In this document: positions 10,228-20,254 of the stretch, piece after piece
Numbering within the stretch: position 1 is the stretch's first letter
How the letters are laid out: every line of letters starts with the position of its first letter
Assembly: GCF_020179835.1 (NCBI RefSeq)
Contig: NZ_JAIUDA010000006.1
Span: 248,001 to 312,000 of the forward strand
Direction: 5' to 3'
Source of the DNA: Pantoea sp. alder81
GTDB taxonomy: Bacteria; Pseudomonadota; Gammaproteobacteria; Enterobacterales; Enterobacteriaceae
DNA length: 64,000 nucleotides
The notes under the pieces: generated by a model
What the model saw: only the letters and a program-made list of their open reading frames with translations
Databases searched by the model: none
What the model was told of the DNA's origin: nothing
Translations under genes and position numbers: made by a program

Positions 10228-11109
10228 ATGACTAACGGCTACATTTCGTTTCCCCAATTCGATCCGGTAATTTTCTCCATCGGACCGATTTCGCTTCACT
10301 GGTACGGTTTGATGTATCTGGTGGGCTTTGTATTTGCCATGTGGCTGGCGGTACGCCGTGCCAACAAACCCGGCAGCGGCTGGAAAAAAGAAGAAGTGGA
10401 AAACCTGCTGTATGCGGGCTTCCTCGGCGTGTTCCTCGGTGGCCGTATCGGCTACGTGCTGTTCTATAACTTGCCGCTGTTCCTCGATAATCCGCTCTAT
10501 CTGTTCAAAGTCTGGGATGGCGGTATGTCGTTCCACGGTGGCTTGATCGGGGTGATCGTGGTGATGCTGGTGTTTGCGCGCCGTACCAAACGCACGTTCT
10601 TCCAGGTCTCTGATTTCATTGCACCGCTGATTCCGTTTGGTTTGGGAGCCGGTCGTCTCGGCAACTTCATCAACGGCGAGCTGTGGGGCCGTGTCGATCC
10701 TAACTTCAAATTCGCGATGCTGTTCCCGGGTTCGCGCAGTGAAGATATCGCGCTGGCGGCGAACAACCCGCAGTATCAGCAGCTGCTGAGCACTTACGGT
10801 GTGTTGCCGCGTCATCCTTCGCAGCTGTATGAACTGTTCCTCGAAGGTATCGTGCTGTTCATCATCCTCAACCTGTTTATTCGTAAGCCGCGTCCGATGG
10901 GCAGCGTCTCTGGCCTGTTCCTGATTGGCTATGGCGCTTTCCGCATCATCGTGGAGTTCTTCCGTCAGCCGGATGCCCAACTTGGCCTGTTTGAAGGCGG
11001 CATCAGCATGGGGCAGATTCTCTCGATCCCGATGATTCTGGCCGGTGTGATTATGATGATCTGGGCGTTTCGTCGTCGTCCGCAGCAGCAAACTCGTGAG
11101 GTAAAATGA
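10228..11109 (+). CDS. lgt: Prolipoprotein diacylglyceryl transferase Lgt
   Basis: Integral inner-membrane enzyme that transfers diacylglycerol from phosphatidylglycerol to the lipobox cysteine of prolipoproteins, the first step of lipoprotein maturation. It has 293 residues (E. coli 291), about seven membrane helices, and the Lgt signature [14 protein letters not shown] near 143-156, holding the essential Arg and Glu. Substrates encoded here include ygdR, ygdI and mltA. It overlaps thyA by four bases, as in E. coli. Confidence 0.96.
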   Translation: MTNGYISFPQFDPVIFSIGPISLHWYGLMYLVGFVFAMWLAVRRANKPGSGWKKEEVENLLYAGFLGVFLGGRIGYVLFYNLPLFLDNPLYLFKVWDGGMSFHGGLIGVIVVMLVFARRTKRTFFQVSDFIAPLIPFGLGAGRLGNFINGELWGRVDPNFKFAMLFPGSRSEDIALAANNPQYQQLLSTYGVLPRHPSQLYELFLEGIVLFIILNLFIRKPRPMGSVSGLFLIGYGAFRIIVEFFRQPDAQLGLFEGGISMGQILSIPMILAGVIMMIWAFRRRPQQQTREVK

Positions 11110-11900
11110 AACAGTATCTGGATTTAATGCAACATGTGCTGAACGAAGGCGCAGAGAAAGCCGACCGAACTGGCACCGGCACCCTGTCCATTTTCGGCCA
11201 CCAGATGCGTTTCAATTTGCAGGACGGTTTTCCGCTGGTCACCACCAAGAAAGTGCACCTGCGCTCGATCATTCATGAGCTGCTGTGGTTCCTGAAAGGC
11301 GAAACCAATATCAGCTACCTGAAAGATAACAAGGTGACGATTTGGGACGAGTGGGCGGATGAGAATGGTGATTTAGGCCCGGTCTACGGTAAGCAGTGGC
11401 GCAGCTGGGGCAGTGCCTCAGGCGAAGAGATCGACCAGATTAGCAAAGTGATTGAGCAGTTGAAGCGCGATCCCGATTCACGCCGCATCATTGTATCGGC
11501 ATGGAACGTGGGCGAGCTGGATCAGATGGCGCTGGCACCTTGCCATGCCTTCTTCCAGTTCTACGTGGCAAACGGCAAGCTCTCTTGCCAGCTCTATCAG
11601 CGCTCGTGCGATATCTTCCTTGGCCTGCCGTTCAATATCGCCAGCTATGCATTGCTGGTGCATATGGTGGCGCAGCAGTGCGATCTGGAAGTGGGTGATT
11701 TTGTCTGGACCGGTGGCGACACGCATCTGTACAGCAACCACCTGGAACAGGCACAGCTGCAGCTGACGCGCGAGCCGCGCCCGCTGCCGAAACTGGTGAT
11801 CAAACGTAAGCCTGCTTCTATCTTCGATTACAACTTCGAAGATTTTGAGATTGAAGGCTACGACCCGCACCCAGCCATTAAAGCGCCGGTGGCAGTGTAA
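11106..11900 (+). CDS. thyA: Thymidylate synthase ThyA
   Basis: Makes dTMP from dUMP with methylene-tetrahydrofolate. It has 264 residues, identical in length to E. coli. The catalytic Cys146 lies in [10 protein letters not shown], and the nucleotide-binding block [22 protein letters not shown] and C-terminal PAIKAPVAV are present. It starts inside the lgt stop (ATGA), so its translation is coupled to lgt, and is followed by a strong terminator. Confidence 0.97.
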   Translation: MKQYLDLMQHVLNEGAEKADRTGTGTLSIFGHQMRFNLQDGFPLVTTKKVHLRSIIHELLWFLKGETNISYLKDNKVTIWDEWADENGDLGPVYGKQWRSWGSASGEEIDQISKVIEQLKRDPDSRRIIVSAWNVGELDQMALAPCHAFFQFYVANGKLSCQLYQRSCDIFLGLPFNIASYALLVHMVAQQCDLEVGDFVWTGGDTHLYSNHLEQAQLQLTREPRPLPKLVIKRKPASIFDYNFEDFEIEGYDPHPAIKAPVAV

Positions 11901-11920
11901 ACGCACTCGTCATAACGCTG

Positions 11921-11948
11921 AAGCCCCGCCACTGTGCGGGGCTTTTTT
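11921..11948 (+). terminator. Rho-independent terminator after thyA
   Basis: Stem AAGCCCCGC / GCGGGGCTT with a 6-nt loop, followed by six T residues. It separates the lgt-thyA operon from the pseudopilin-recC cluster. Confidence 0.9.
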
Positions 11949-12095
11949 AAATCTCTTTTTTATCCCCGTTATTTCTGAATCCGCTTCGCAAAAATCTGTA
12001 TCGGGCTGTAGCGCGCAAAAATACCCTGCGCGACGCTTTCCATCCCACCGCTTGATACCTTGTTGCCTGTTCGCTTGAAGCGCACATTGGCTGCC

Positions 12096-12566
12096 ATGAA
12101 CAAACACGCAAACCTCGGTTTCACCTTGCCGGAGCTGCTATTGGTGATGGTAATCGCTGGCATACTTAGCCTCGGCGCCCTGCACAGTTGGCAGCGCTGG
12201 CAGCAGCATCAACAACTGCGCGATAGCGTGCAGCAGCTGCAGGGGTTTCTGTCACGGCTGCGCGCCCATGCGAACTGGCATAACAGCGATCTCAATCTGT
12301 GGCTGATTCCCGGCGAACGCGGCTGCCTGGGAGTGGGCGTCAAGCCGGCGGAGGGCTGTGAACTGCCTTCACGTTGGTGGTTAGCACCGCCGCATGCCGG
12401 GGTGCGCTTCAGTGCCATCATCGGCGAGCCGGGTTTCTTTGGACGGCGTGACGTGGCGCGCCCTGGCAGTATTGAGGTTGAAAGCGCGGCCGGTCGATGG
12501 CGAGTGATTATCTCTGCGCGAGCACGCATTCGCGCCTGCCAGACGGGAGACAAAGGGTGCGAGTAG
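12096..12566 (+). CDS. ppdA: Prepilin-type protein PpdA
   Basis: Minor pseudopilin/prepilin-like protein of 156 residues, the same as E. coli PpdA. The N terminus has the type IV prepilin signature: a short basic leader, then GFTLPELLLVMVIAGI, with peptidase cleavage expected after the Gly and the conserved Glu at +5. The ATG at 12096 fits the family leader; an in-frame TTG at 12060 is not supported. First gene of ppdA-ppdB-ygdB-ppdC-recC. Probably part of a type IV pilus-like assembly whose main components are encoded elsewhere. Confidence 0.9.
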   Translation: MNKHANLGFTLPELLLVMVIAGILSLGALHSWQRWQQHQQLRDSVQQLQGFLSRLRAHANWHNSDLNLWLIPGERGCLGVGVKPAEGCELPSRWWLAPPHAGVRFSAIIGEPGFFGRRDVARPGSIEVESAAGRWRVIISARARIRACQTGDKGCE

Positions 12567-13096
12567 CGGAGGCGGGTTTTAGCCTGCTGGAAATGCTGAT
12601 TGCGCTGGCGGTGGGGGCGATATTAATGGTCAGCGTGGGGCGATTTTTGCCGCTGCTGCTGGAGCAAAACCTGCGCTTGCAGCAGCGCGTGCAGTTGCAA
12701 CAGGAGCTACAGCAGCTTTCCCATACGCTGCAAAAGGCGTTACAGCGCGCGGGGTACTGTCGTGGGAAATGTACTGGCCCCGCGCTGACTCTGGCTGCGA
12801 GTGGCAGTTGTGTGCTGCTGCGCTGGGATGAAAACAGCAATGGGCGCTGGGAAGGCGTGGGTAGCAGTGACAGCGACTTTTACGGTTATCGGTTGCGCAG
12901 CGGGCAGCTGGAAATGCAGCGCGCGGTGGATAACTGCAATGGCAACGGTTGGGAACGCCTTACCGATCCCGCTTTCCTCACCATCGAGAATTTTAGCGTG
13001 GTGCGGCAGGGCACCCGGTTAATGCTCCATCTGACGGGGCGATCGGGTGCACAAAGCCTGCAGGTTGAGCACTGGATTGAAGGACGGAACTTATGA
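12557..13096 (+). CDS. ppdB: Prepilin-type protein PpdB
   Basis: Minor pseudopilin of 179 residues with leader VRVAEAG followed by FSLLEMLIALAVGA, the prepilin cleavage and Glu+5 motif. I chose the GTG at 12557 because GGGAG lies seven bases upstream and the leader length then matches E. coli PpdB. The gene overlaps the ppdA end by 10 bases and the ygdB start by four. Cysteines in YCRGKCTG match the E. coli protein (YCHGICTG). Confidence 0.88.
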   Translation: MRVAEAGFSLLEMLIALAVGAILMVSVGRFLPLLLEQNLRLQQRVQLQQELQQLSHTLQKALQRAGYCRGKCTGPALTLAASGSCVLLRWDENSNGRWEGVGSSDSDFYGYRLRSGQLEMQRAVDNCNGNGWERLTDPAFLTIENFSVVRQGTRLMLHLTGRSGAQSLQVEHWIEGRNL

Positions 13097-13521
13097 GCCA
13101 GCACGGCAACAGCACGCTAGGCATGGTGTTGATGCTACTGCTGCTCGGTAGCCTGACGCTGCATGCCACGCGCACGCAGTTATCACAGGGCATGGTGCTG
13201 GTGTCCGATACGCAGCAGCATCATAAAGATTTTGCGCAGGCACAGGCTGCGCTGCAATGGGGGCTGATGCAGAGTTGGCCGGCCGCGTCCGGCTGGCAAT
13301 GTCAGCCAATGCCCGCGCACCGGTGGTTAAGCTGCTTACTGCAGATGGAGGAGGGCGATGCGCTGTTATCGGGTCAGGATGAAAAGAGTGATCTCCGCCT
13401 CTGGCAATGGGTCTCACCACGTAGCCAGCGGCTGCAACCCGAGGCGCACGGCTGGATTGACTACTGTCCGCTGGCAAAACCGGAGCACTGCCAGCCGCAT
13501 GAGGAATCAACAGGGTTTTAG
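13093..13521 (+). CDS. ygdB: YgdB, DUF2509-family prepilin-cluster protein
   Basis: Protein of 142 residues (E. coli YgdB 135). An N-terminal hydrophobic segment follows a polar start (GNSTLGMVLMLLLLGSLTLHA), resembling the membrane-anchor helix of PilX-like minor pilins, but without a clear FTLxE motif. Both ends overlap neighbours, suggesting tight co-translation. Function unproven; position implies a minor component of the same pilus-like apparatus. Confidence 0.82.
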   Translation: MSQHGNSTLGMVLMLLLLGSLTLHATRTQLSQGMVLVSDTQQHHKDFAQAQAALQWGLMQSWPAASGWQCQPMPAHRWLSCLLQMEEGDALLSGQDEKSDLRLWQWVSPRSQRLQPEAHGWIDYCPLAKPEHCQPHEESTGF

Positions 13522-13795
13522 CCTGGCAGAAACGCTGGTGGCAATGCTGCTGCTGGCGATGACCATCAGCACGCTGTTGCAATATCATCGGGCTCTGGCC
13601 CTGGGATTTAGTCAACAGTGGCAGCAACGCCAGGCGTGGCAGGTTGCAGGACAGGTATTACTCGGACGCGAGGTGGCGGGCTGGCAGATTGAGCGCCAGC
13701 AACAGAGTGTAGGCATAGGGTGCAGGCTGGAGCGCGTCACGGTGACGGGCTCGCAACAGCGCAGCGCCAGTCTGGTCCAGCTCAATTGTCACTAA
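13499..13795 (+). CDS. ppdC: Prepilin-type protein PpdC
   Basis: Small minor pseudopilin of 98 residues (E. coli PpdC about 107). Leader MRNQQG, then FSLAETLVAMLLLAM gives the prepilin peptidase site and Glu+5. The ATG at 13499 lies inside the ygdB end and starts the leader directly; the frame is open further upstream but without family support. recC follows 79 bp later. Confidence 0.87.
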   Translation: MRNQQGFSLAETLVAMLLLAMTISTLLQYHRALALGFSQQWQQRQAWQVAGQVLLGREVAGWQIERQQQSVGIGCRLERVTVTGSQQRSASLVQLNCH

Positions 13796-13874
13796 GGTGA
13801 CCTCGGTGATAGGCATCGTTAACGATACAGGGTAGAGTGACCAGGCTGCGCTGTTTTCCCTCTCAAGGAGATTT

Positions 13875-16800
13875 ATGTTCCGGGTTTACCACTCCAATCA
13901 GCTCGATCTGTTGAAAAATCTGGCAGGCATTCTGATTGAAAACCAGCCGCTCAACGATGCACTCGCGGCCGAACAGGTGCTGGTGCAGAGCCCCGGTATG
14001 GCGCAGTGGCTACAGATGGAACTGGCAAACAGTTTTGGTATCGCAGCGAATATCGACTTTCCACTGCCTGCGACCTTTATCTGGAACATGTTTGTCAAAG
14101 TGCTGCCCGGTATTCCAGAGGAGAGCGCTTTCACCAAAGCCAGCATGAGCTGGAAATTGATGCATCGCTTGCCCACTTTGCTGGAGCAGGATGCGTTTCA
14201 GCCATTGCGTCATTACCTCAATGATGACGATGACAAGCGTAAGCTCTATCAGCTCAGTGCACGTGTTGCCGATCTGTTTGACCAGTATCTGGTGTATCGA
14301 TCTGACTGGCTCAACAGCTGGGAGCGCGGAGAACTCATTGACGGCCTGAGCGATGCCCAGCAGTGGCAGGCGCCGCTGTGGCGCGATCTGGTCGCGTTCA
14401 CCGAGCAATTGGGCCAGCCGATGTGGCACCGCGCCAACCTCTATGCGCGCTTTATCCATGCGCTGGAGCAGGCCGAAACGCCACCGGCGGGATTGCCACA
14501 GCGCGTGTTTATTTGTGGTATCTCCGCGCTGCCGCCCGTGTATTTGCAGGCGCTGGAAGCGCTCGGTCGTCACATCGATATTCATCTGCTGTTTACCAAT
14601 CCCTGCCGCCACTATTGGGGCGATATCCAGGATTACGCTTTCCTCGCCAAATTGCAGAGCCGCAAGCGTCGCCGCATTCAGTCTGAAGAGACACAGCCGT
14701 TGTTTCGCGATCCTGAAGCGGCCCCTGCACTGTTCAACGAACTCGGCGAGCAGCAACTCACCAATCCATTATTGGCCTCCTGGGGCAAACTTGGGCGCGA
14801 TAACCTGTTTCTTCTCAGTCAGATGGAATCCGCCGCCAACGACATTGATGCTTTTGTTGAAATGCCGCAGGACACCTTGCTGCACAGCCTGCAAGCCGAT
14901 CTTCTCAACCTTGATGACAACGCAGTGATCGGTTTGCACGCCGATGAATTGGGCAACAGCAGCAAGAAGCGTCTGCTCGATCCCGACGACCGCACGATCA
15001 CGCTGCAGGTGTGTCATAGCGCTCAGCGTGAAGTGGAAGTGTTACAGGATCATCTGCTGGCGCTGATGGAGGCCGATCCCGACCTGAAGCCGCGCGACAT
15101 CATCGTGATGGTGGCGGATATCGACAGCTACGCGCCTTTCATTCAGGCGGCGTTCGCCAGTGCGCCTGCGGATCGTTATCTGCCGTTTGCCATCTCGGAT
15201 CGCCGCGCCAGTCAGGCCCATCCGGCGATTCTGGCTCTGTTGAGCTTGCTGGCATTGCCCGAGAGCCGCTTTGCTTCCGAGGAGGTGCTGGCACTGCTGG
15301 AGGTGCCTGCGCTGGCGCAGCGCTTCTCGGTGGATGAAAGCGGTCTGCGCCTGCTGCGCCGCTGGGTGATGGAATCCGGCATTCGCTGGGGGCTGGATGA
15401 TGCCAGCGTCGAAGCATTGGCGCTGCCCGCTACCGGCCAACACACCTGGCGCTTCGGCCTGCAGCGCATGCTATTGGGCTATGCGCTGGAAAGCCGCAAT
15501 GGTGACTGGCAGGGCATTCTGCCCTACGACGAATCCAGCGGATTAATTGCCGAACTGGCCGGTCATCTGGCCGAATTACTCTCTCGTCTCGAAGCATGGC
15601 GTACCCGCCTGGCCGGCGAGCGTACGCTGCCGGATTGGCTGCCGCTGTGCCGCGAGCTGATCGACAGCTTCTTCAAGGGCGATGCCGAAAGTGACGCGGC
15701 GTTACTGCTGGTTGAAACGCAGTGGAAACAGATTATTGAGCAGGGTATGCAGGCGGATTATCAACAGCCGATTCCCGTTACCTTACTGCGTGATGAACTA
15801 CGCTCACGCCTCGATCAGCAGCGTATCAGTCAGCGTTTCCTCGCCGGGCCGATAAACTTCTGCACCCTGATGCCCATGCGTTCGATTCCGTTCAAAGTGG
15901 TCTGTTTGCTGGGGATGAACGATGGCGTCTATCCACGCACGCTGGCACCGCTCGGCTTTGACCTGATGCAGCAGCAGGCGCGCAAAGGCGACCGCAGCCG
16001 CCGTGATGATGACCGCTATCTGTTCCTTGAAGCACTGATTTCGGCGCAGCATCAACTCTATATCAGCTATATCGGCCGCGCGATCCAGGACAACACCGAG
16101 CGTTATCCCTCGGTGCTGGTGACGGAATTGGTGGATTATCTTGGTCAAAGTTTTTGCCTGCCGGGCGACGAAGTGTGCGAACCCGATGTTAGCGAGCAGC
16201 GCGTACGTGAGCATTTACAGAAGCTGCACAGCCGCATGCCGTTTGCGGCAGAAAATTTCCGCCCTGATGCTTATGGCCAGAGCTTCGCCGCAGAGTGGTT
16301 GCCTGCCGCCACCGGCAGCGGCATGGCGCAGCCAGATTTTGTGCAACGGCTGCCTGAGCTGCCGCTGGAGACGCTCTCGCTTGAACAACTGCTGCGCTTC
16401 TGGCGCCATCCTGTTCGTGCCTGGTTCCAGCAGCGGCTGGGCGTTGCCTTCTGGATGGAAGAGAGCGAACTGCCGGACAGCGAGCCCTTTGCCCCGGATA
16501 GTCTGGAACGTTATCAAATCAATGCGCAGCTACTGAATACCCTGGTGAACGGTGAGGATCCCGTACAGCTTTATGCGCGTCATCGTGCTGCAGGCAATCT
16601 GCCCTATGGTGCTTTTGGGGAACTTTTCTGGCAGAGCCAGACCGAAGAGATGCAGGAAGTGGCCGCGGAAGTGAGTGGACAGCGCCAGTCCGCAGAGAGC
16701 TGGGAGATCAATCTGCCGCTTAACGGGGTGCAGTTGACCGGCTGGTTGCCCCAGGTACAAGCTGATGGGTTATTACGCTGGCGTCCGGGCGTGCTGAATA

Positions 16801-17255
16801 TGAACGATGGCCTGCTATTGTGGCTGGAGCATCTGGTGTATTGCGCGCGGGGCGGCAAGGGGGAAAGCCGTATGTATGGGCGCAAACAGAGCCACTGGCG
16901 TTTTAAAGCCATCGACGCCGAGCCCGCGTTGACACTGTTAAACGAATACGTGACGGCTTATCAGGTTGGGATGGCGGAACCGTTGATGTTGCTGAACAAA
17001 TCGGGTGGCGCCTGGCTGGATGCCAGTTTTGATCGCAAATCCCGCCAGCTGCTGGACGATGAAGCCACGCAGAAAAAGGCATTTAACAAATTGCTGCAAG
17101 CCTGGCAGGGTGGTTTTCAGGTGGAGGGCGAAGGCAGCGATCCTTATCTGCAACGCCTGAGTCGTACGCTGGATGATGAGGCGGTAGAGTTAATTATTGC
17201 CGCCGCTCGCCAGTGGTATTTACCGGTGCGCCTCGCGCATCAAGATGATGAATAG
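13875..17255 (+). CDS. recC: Exodeoxyribonuclease V gamma subunit RecC
   Basis: Chi-recognition subunit of RecBCD. It has 1126 residues (E. coli 1122). The fold is an inactivated SF1 helicase plus inactivated nuclease domain, so no working Walker A motif is expected and none is seen; blocks such as FRVYHSNQLDLL, VQSPGMAQWLQ and RDIIVMVADIDSYAPFI match the family. A good Shine-Dalgarno (AAGGAG) precedes the ATG. First of the recC-ptrA-recB-recD run; all partners needed for a working enzyme are here. Confidence 0.97.
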   Translation: MFRVYHSNQLDLLKNLAGILIENQPLNDALAAEQVLVQSPGMAQWLQMELANSFGIAANIDFPLPATFIWNMFVKVLPGIPEESAFTKASMSWKLMHRLPTLLEQDAFQPLRHYLNDDDDKRKLYQLSARVADLFDQYLVYRSDWLNSWERGELIDGLSDAQQWQAPLWRDLVAFTEQLGQPMWHRANLYARFIHALEQAETPPAGLPQRVFICGISALPPVYLQALEALGRHIDIHLLFTNPCRHYWGDIQDYAFLAKLQSRKRRRIQSEETQPLFRDPEAAPALFNELGEQQLTNPLLASWGKLGRDNLFLLSQMESAANDIDAFVEMPQDTLLHSLQADLLNLDDNAVIGLHADELGNSSKKRLLDPDDRTITLQVCHSAQREVEVLQDHLLALMEADPDLKPRDIIVMVADIDSYAPFIQAAFASAPADRYLPFAISDRRASQAHPAILALLSLLALPESRFASEEVLALLEVPALAQRFSVDESGLRLLRRWVMESGIRWGLDDASVEALALPATGQHTWRFGLQRMLLGYALESRNGDWQGILPYDESSGLIAELAGHLAELLSRLEAWRTRLAGERTLPDWLPLCRELIDSFFKGDAESDAALLLVETQWKQIIEQGMQADYQQPIPVTLLRDELRSRLDQQRISQRFLAGPINFCTLMPMRSIPFKVVCLLGMNDGVYPRTLAPLGFDLMQQQARKGDRSRRDDDRYLFLEALISAQHQLYISYIGRAIQDNTERYPSVLVTELVDYLGQSFCLPGDEVCEPDVSEQRVREHLQKLHSRMPFAAENFRPDAYGQSFAAEWLPAATGSGMAQPDFVQRLPELPLETLSLEQLLRFWRHPVRAWFQQRLGVAFWMEESELPDSEPFAPDSLERYQINAQLLNTLVNGEDPVQLYARHRAAGNLPYGAFGELFWQSQTEEMQEVAAEVSGQRQSAESWEINLPLNGVQLTGWLPQVQADGLLRWRPGVLNMNDGLLLWLEHLVYCARGGKGESRMYGRKQSHWRFKAIDAEPALTLLNEYVTAYQVGMAEPLMLLNKSGGAWLDASFDRKSRQLLDDEATQKKAFNKLLQAWQGGFQVEGEGSDPYLQRLSRTLDDEAVELIIAAARQWYLPVRLAHQDDE

Positions 17256-17356
17256 CCATCGGGTAACGCCGCCTTTGCGGATGTTCCCAAAAACATAAAA
17301 AGTTTTTGCGCCGCTGGGCACACAGCCAGCGGTAAAGGGTAAAGAAAGGGGTTTAA

Positions 17357-20254
17357 ATGCGGATTTACGCACGCTGGATGGGAGCGCTGCTGCTGAGCAT
17401 GCTGGCGCTGAATGCCTTTGCCGATAGCGATCGCGGCTGGCAGCCCATTAATGAAACGATTCGAAAAAGCGATCACGATCCGCGCAGTTATCAGGCCATC
17501 ACGCTTAACAACGGTATGACGGTGTTATTGGTGTCTGATAAGGAAGCACCGAAATCACTGGCCGCACTGACGTTGCCCATTGGCTCACTGGACGATCCCA
17601 ATCAACAGCTTGGGCTGGCACACTACACCGAACATATGGTGTTGATGGGCTCAAAACGTTATCCGCAGCCGGATAACCTGGCCGAGTTTCTGAAAAAGCA
17701 CGGTGGCAGTCACAATGCCAGCACCGCGTCTTATCGCACCGCTTTCTATCTGGAAGTGGAGAATGATGCGCTGCAACCGGCGGTGGATCGCCTGGCCGAT
17801 GCCATTGCTGAGCCTTTACTCGATCCGGTCAATGCCGATCGTGAACGTCATGCGGTTAATGCCGAACTGACCATGGCGCGTTCGCGTGATGGGCTGCGTA
17901 TGGCGCAGGTCGGGGCTGAGACCCTGAATCCCGCGCATCCGGCTTCCCGCTACTCGGGCGGCAACCTCGATACGCTGCGCGATAAGCCCGACAGCAATCT
18001 GCATCAGGCGCTGACCGATTTTTATCACAGCCACTACTCCGCCAATCTGATGAAAGCGGTGATTTACAGCAACAAATCGCTGCCGGAAATGGCCGACATT
18101 GCGGTCCAGACTTTTGGACGAGTGGCTAACCATCAGGCTATGGTGCCGAAAATTGAAGTGCCGGTGGTGACCGATGCACAAAAAGGCATCATCATTCACT
18201 ACGTACCGGCCCAGCCGCGTAAACAGCTTAAAGTTGAATTCCGCATCGCCAACAACAGCGACCAGTTCCGCAGCAAAACCGACACGTTAATCAGCTACAT
18301 CCTGGGCAACCGCAGTAAAAATACCCTTAATGACTGGCTGCAAAAGCAGGGGCTGGCCGATGGCGTGAATGCCGGTGCCGACCCAATGACGGACCGCAAC
18401 AGCGGCGTGTTTGCCATCACGGTCTCGCTAACTGACAAAGGTTTGGCTCAGCGTGATGAAGTGGTGGCGGCGATCTTTAGCTATCTCGATATGCTGCGTA
18501 ATAAAGGCATCGATAAGGGCTATTTCGATGAGGTTTCGCATGTGCTGGCGCTGGATTTCCGCTATCCGTCGATCACCCGCGACATGGATTACATTGAATG
18601 GTTAGTGGATACCATGCTGCGCGTGCCGGTGGATCACACATTGGATGCACCGTACCTCGCGGATAACTTCGATCCCGCGGCGATCAAATCTCGTCTGGAT
18701 GAGATGACGCCGCAAAATGCCCGCATCTGGTATATCAGCCCGAATGAGCCGCACAACAAAGAAGCCTACTTTGTGAATGCGCCTTACCAGGTTGATAAGA
18801 TCAGTGATGCGCAGTTCAGTGACTGGCAGCAGCGAGGCACACAGATTCACCTGTCAATGCCGACGCTGAATCCGTATATCCCTTCCGATTTCTCCATTAT
18901 CCCGGGTGATGGTAAAACCTATACGCATCCGGTGGAGCTGACCGGTGGCGACAGCATGCGCATTTACTGGATGCCGAGCCAGTTCTACGCCAGCGAACCT
19001 AAAGCCGCCATCACCCTGGCGCTGCGTAATAAAGCAGCCATCAATGATGCGCGTCAGCAGGTGCTGTTTGGTCTGAATGATTATCTCTCCAGCGTGGCGC
19101 TGGATGAGTTGAACTCGCAGGCATCGGTGGGCGGCATCAGTTTCTCCACCGGTGAGGATGACGGCATCGTGTTCAGCGCCAGTGGTTTTACCCAGCGTCT
19201 GCCGGAACTGCTGAAAAAACTGGTTGAGGGCTATGCCAGCTTCCAACCGGATGCACAGCAACTGGAACAGGCAAAATCCTGGTATCTGGATCGACTGGAA
19301 GCGGCCGAGAAGGGCAAAGCTTTTGAGCAGGCAATTCAGCCGATGCAGATGTTATCGCAACTGCCATACACCCAGCGTGAAACACGTCGTAAGTTGGTGA
19401 AAGACCTGACGCTGAAAGACGTGACGGATTACCGTGATGCGCTATTGCGCAATGCCACGCCGGAAATGATGGTGGTGGGCAACCTCTCTGCCGATCGCGT
19501 TAAACAGCTGAGCACAGATTTGCAGCAGCAGTTGCACAGCGATGGTCACAGTTACTGGCATAGCGATTACGTGGTAATCGATAAAGCCATGAAGGCCAAC
19601 CTGCAAACTGCAGGAAGCAGCACCGATTCTGCACTGGCAGCGCTGTACGTGCCACTGGGTTACGACGAGTATCAAAGCATGGCCAACAGCACCATGTTGA
19701 GCCAGATCGTCCAACCCTGGTTTTATAACCAACTGCGCACCCAGGAACAGCTGGGCTATGCGGTGTTCTCGTATCAGATGCCGATTGGCCGCCAGTGGGG
19801 AATTGGTTTCCTGCTGCAAAGTAACAGCAAGCAGCCGGCGTATCTGATGCAGCGCTTTGAGGCGTTCTATCCGCAGGCTGAGCAACGCCTGCGTGACATG
19901 AAGCCGGAAGATTTTGCCCAGTATCAGCAGGCGCTGATCAACGATTTAAAACAGCGCCCGCAAACCCTGGATGAAGAAGCGAATCGCTATAGCCGTGACT
20001 TCAACCGACAGAATTTTGCATTCGATACCCGTGAAAAGGCCATCGAGCAGATTCAGAAACTCACGCCGCAGGGGCTGGCCGATTTCTTCCATAAAGCGGT
20101 GCTGGAACAGCAGGGGATGGCGATGATTTCCCAGATTGGCGGCAGCCACGATGGCGCTACCAAAGATGATTACGCGCCTCTGCCTGGCTTCACGACCTGG
20201 GATCAGGTGGAGAAGCTACAGCAATCCCTGTCGGTTAAGAGCGACGCGCAATGA
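17357..20254 (+). CDS. ptrA: Pitrilysin (protease III), periplasmic zinc metalloprotease
   Basis: M16-family inverzincin that degrades small peptides in the periplasm. It has 965 residues (E. coli 962). The signal peptide is MRIYARWMGALLLSMLALNAFA. The zinc motif HxxEH is HYTEH at about residues 89-93, with the downstream Glu expected about 76 residues later. It sits between recC and recB and overlaps recB by four bases; no link to recombination is known. Confidence 0.96.
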   Translation: MRIYARWMGALLLSMLALNAFADSDRGWQPINETIRKSDHDPRSYQAITLNNGMTVLLVSDKEAPKSLAALTLPIGSLDDPNQQLGLAHYTEHMVLMGSKRYPQPDNLAEFLKKHGGSHNASTASYRTAFYLEVENDALQPAVDRLADAIAEPLLDPVNADRERHAVNAELTMARSRDGLRMAQVGAETLNPAHPASRYSGGNLDTLRDKPDSNLHQALTDFYHSHYSANLMKAVIYSNKSLPEMADIAVQTFGRVANHQAMVPKIEVPVVTDAQKGIIIHYVPAQPRKQLKVEFRIANNSDQFRSKTDTLISYILGNRSKNTLNDWLQKQGLADGVNAGADPMTDRNSGVFAITVSLTDKGLAQRDEVVAAIFSYLDMLRNKGIDKGYFDEVSHVLALDFRYPSITRDMDYIEWLVDTMLRVPVDHTLDAPYLADNFDPAAIKSRLDEMTPQNARIWYISPNEPHNKEAYFVNAPYQVDKISDAQFSDWQQRGTQIHLSMPTLNPYIPSDFSIIPGDGKTYTHPVELTGGDSMRIYWMPSQFYASEPKAAITLALRNKAAINDARQQVLFGLNDYLSSVALDELNSQASVGGISFSTGEDDGIVFSASGFTQRLPELLKKLVEGYASFQPDAQQLEQAKSWYLDRLEAAEKGKAFEQAIQPMQMLSQLPYTQRETRRKLVKDLTLKDVTDYRDALLRNATPEMMVVGNLSADRVKQLSTDLQQQLHSDGHSYWHSDYVVIDKAMKANLQTAGSSTDSALAALYVPLGYDEYQSMANSTMLSQIVQPWFYNQLRTQEQLGYAVFSYQMPIGRQWGIGFLLQSNSKQPAYLMQRFEAFYPQAEQRLRDMKPEDFAQYQQALINDLKQRPQTLDEEANRYSRDFNRQNFAFDTREKAIEQIQKLTPQGLADFFHKAVLEQQGMAMISQIGGSHDGATKDDYAPLPGFTTWDQVEKLQQSLSVKSDAQ

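Noticed and set aside
10201..11091. 296-codon open frame on the minus strand opposite lgt
   Set aside because: Lies wholly antisense to a well-supported lgt, and its translation is rich in His, Gln and Arg, typical of a shadow frame in GC-rich coding DNA.
12060..12095. N-terminal extension of ppdA from TTG
   Set aside because: Would place 12 extra residues before the short prepilin leader, unlike the family.
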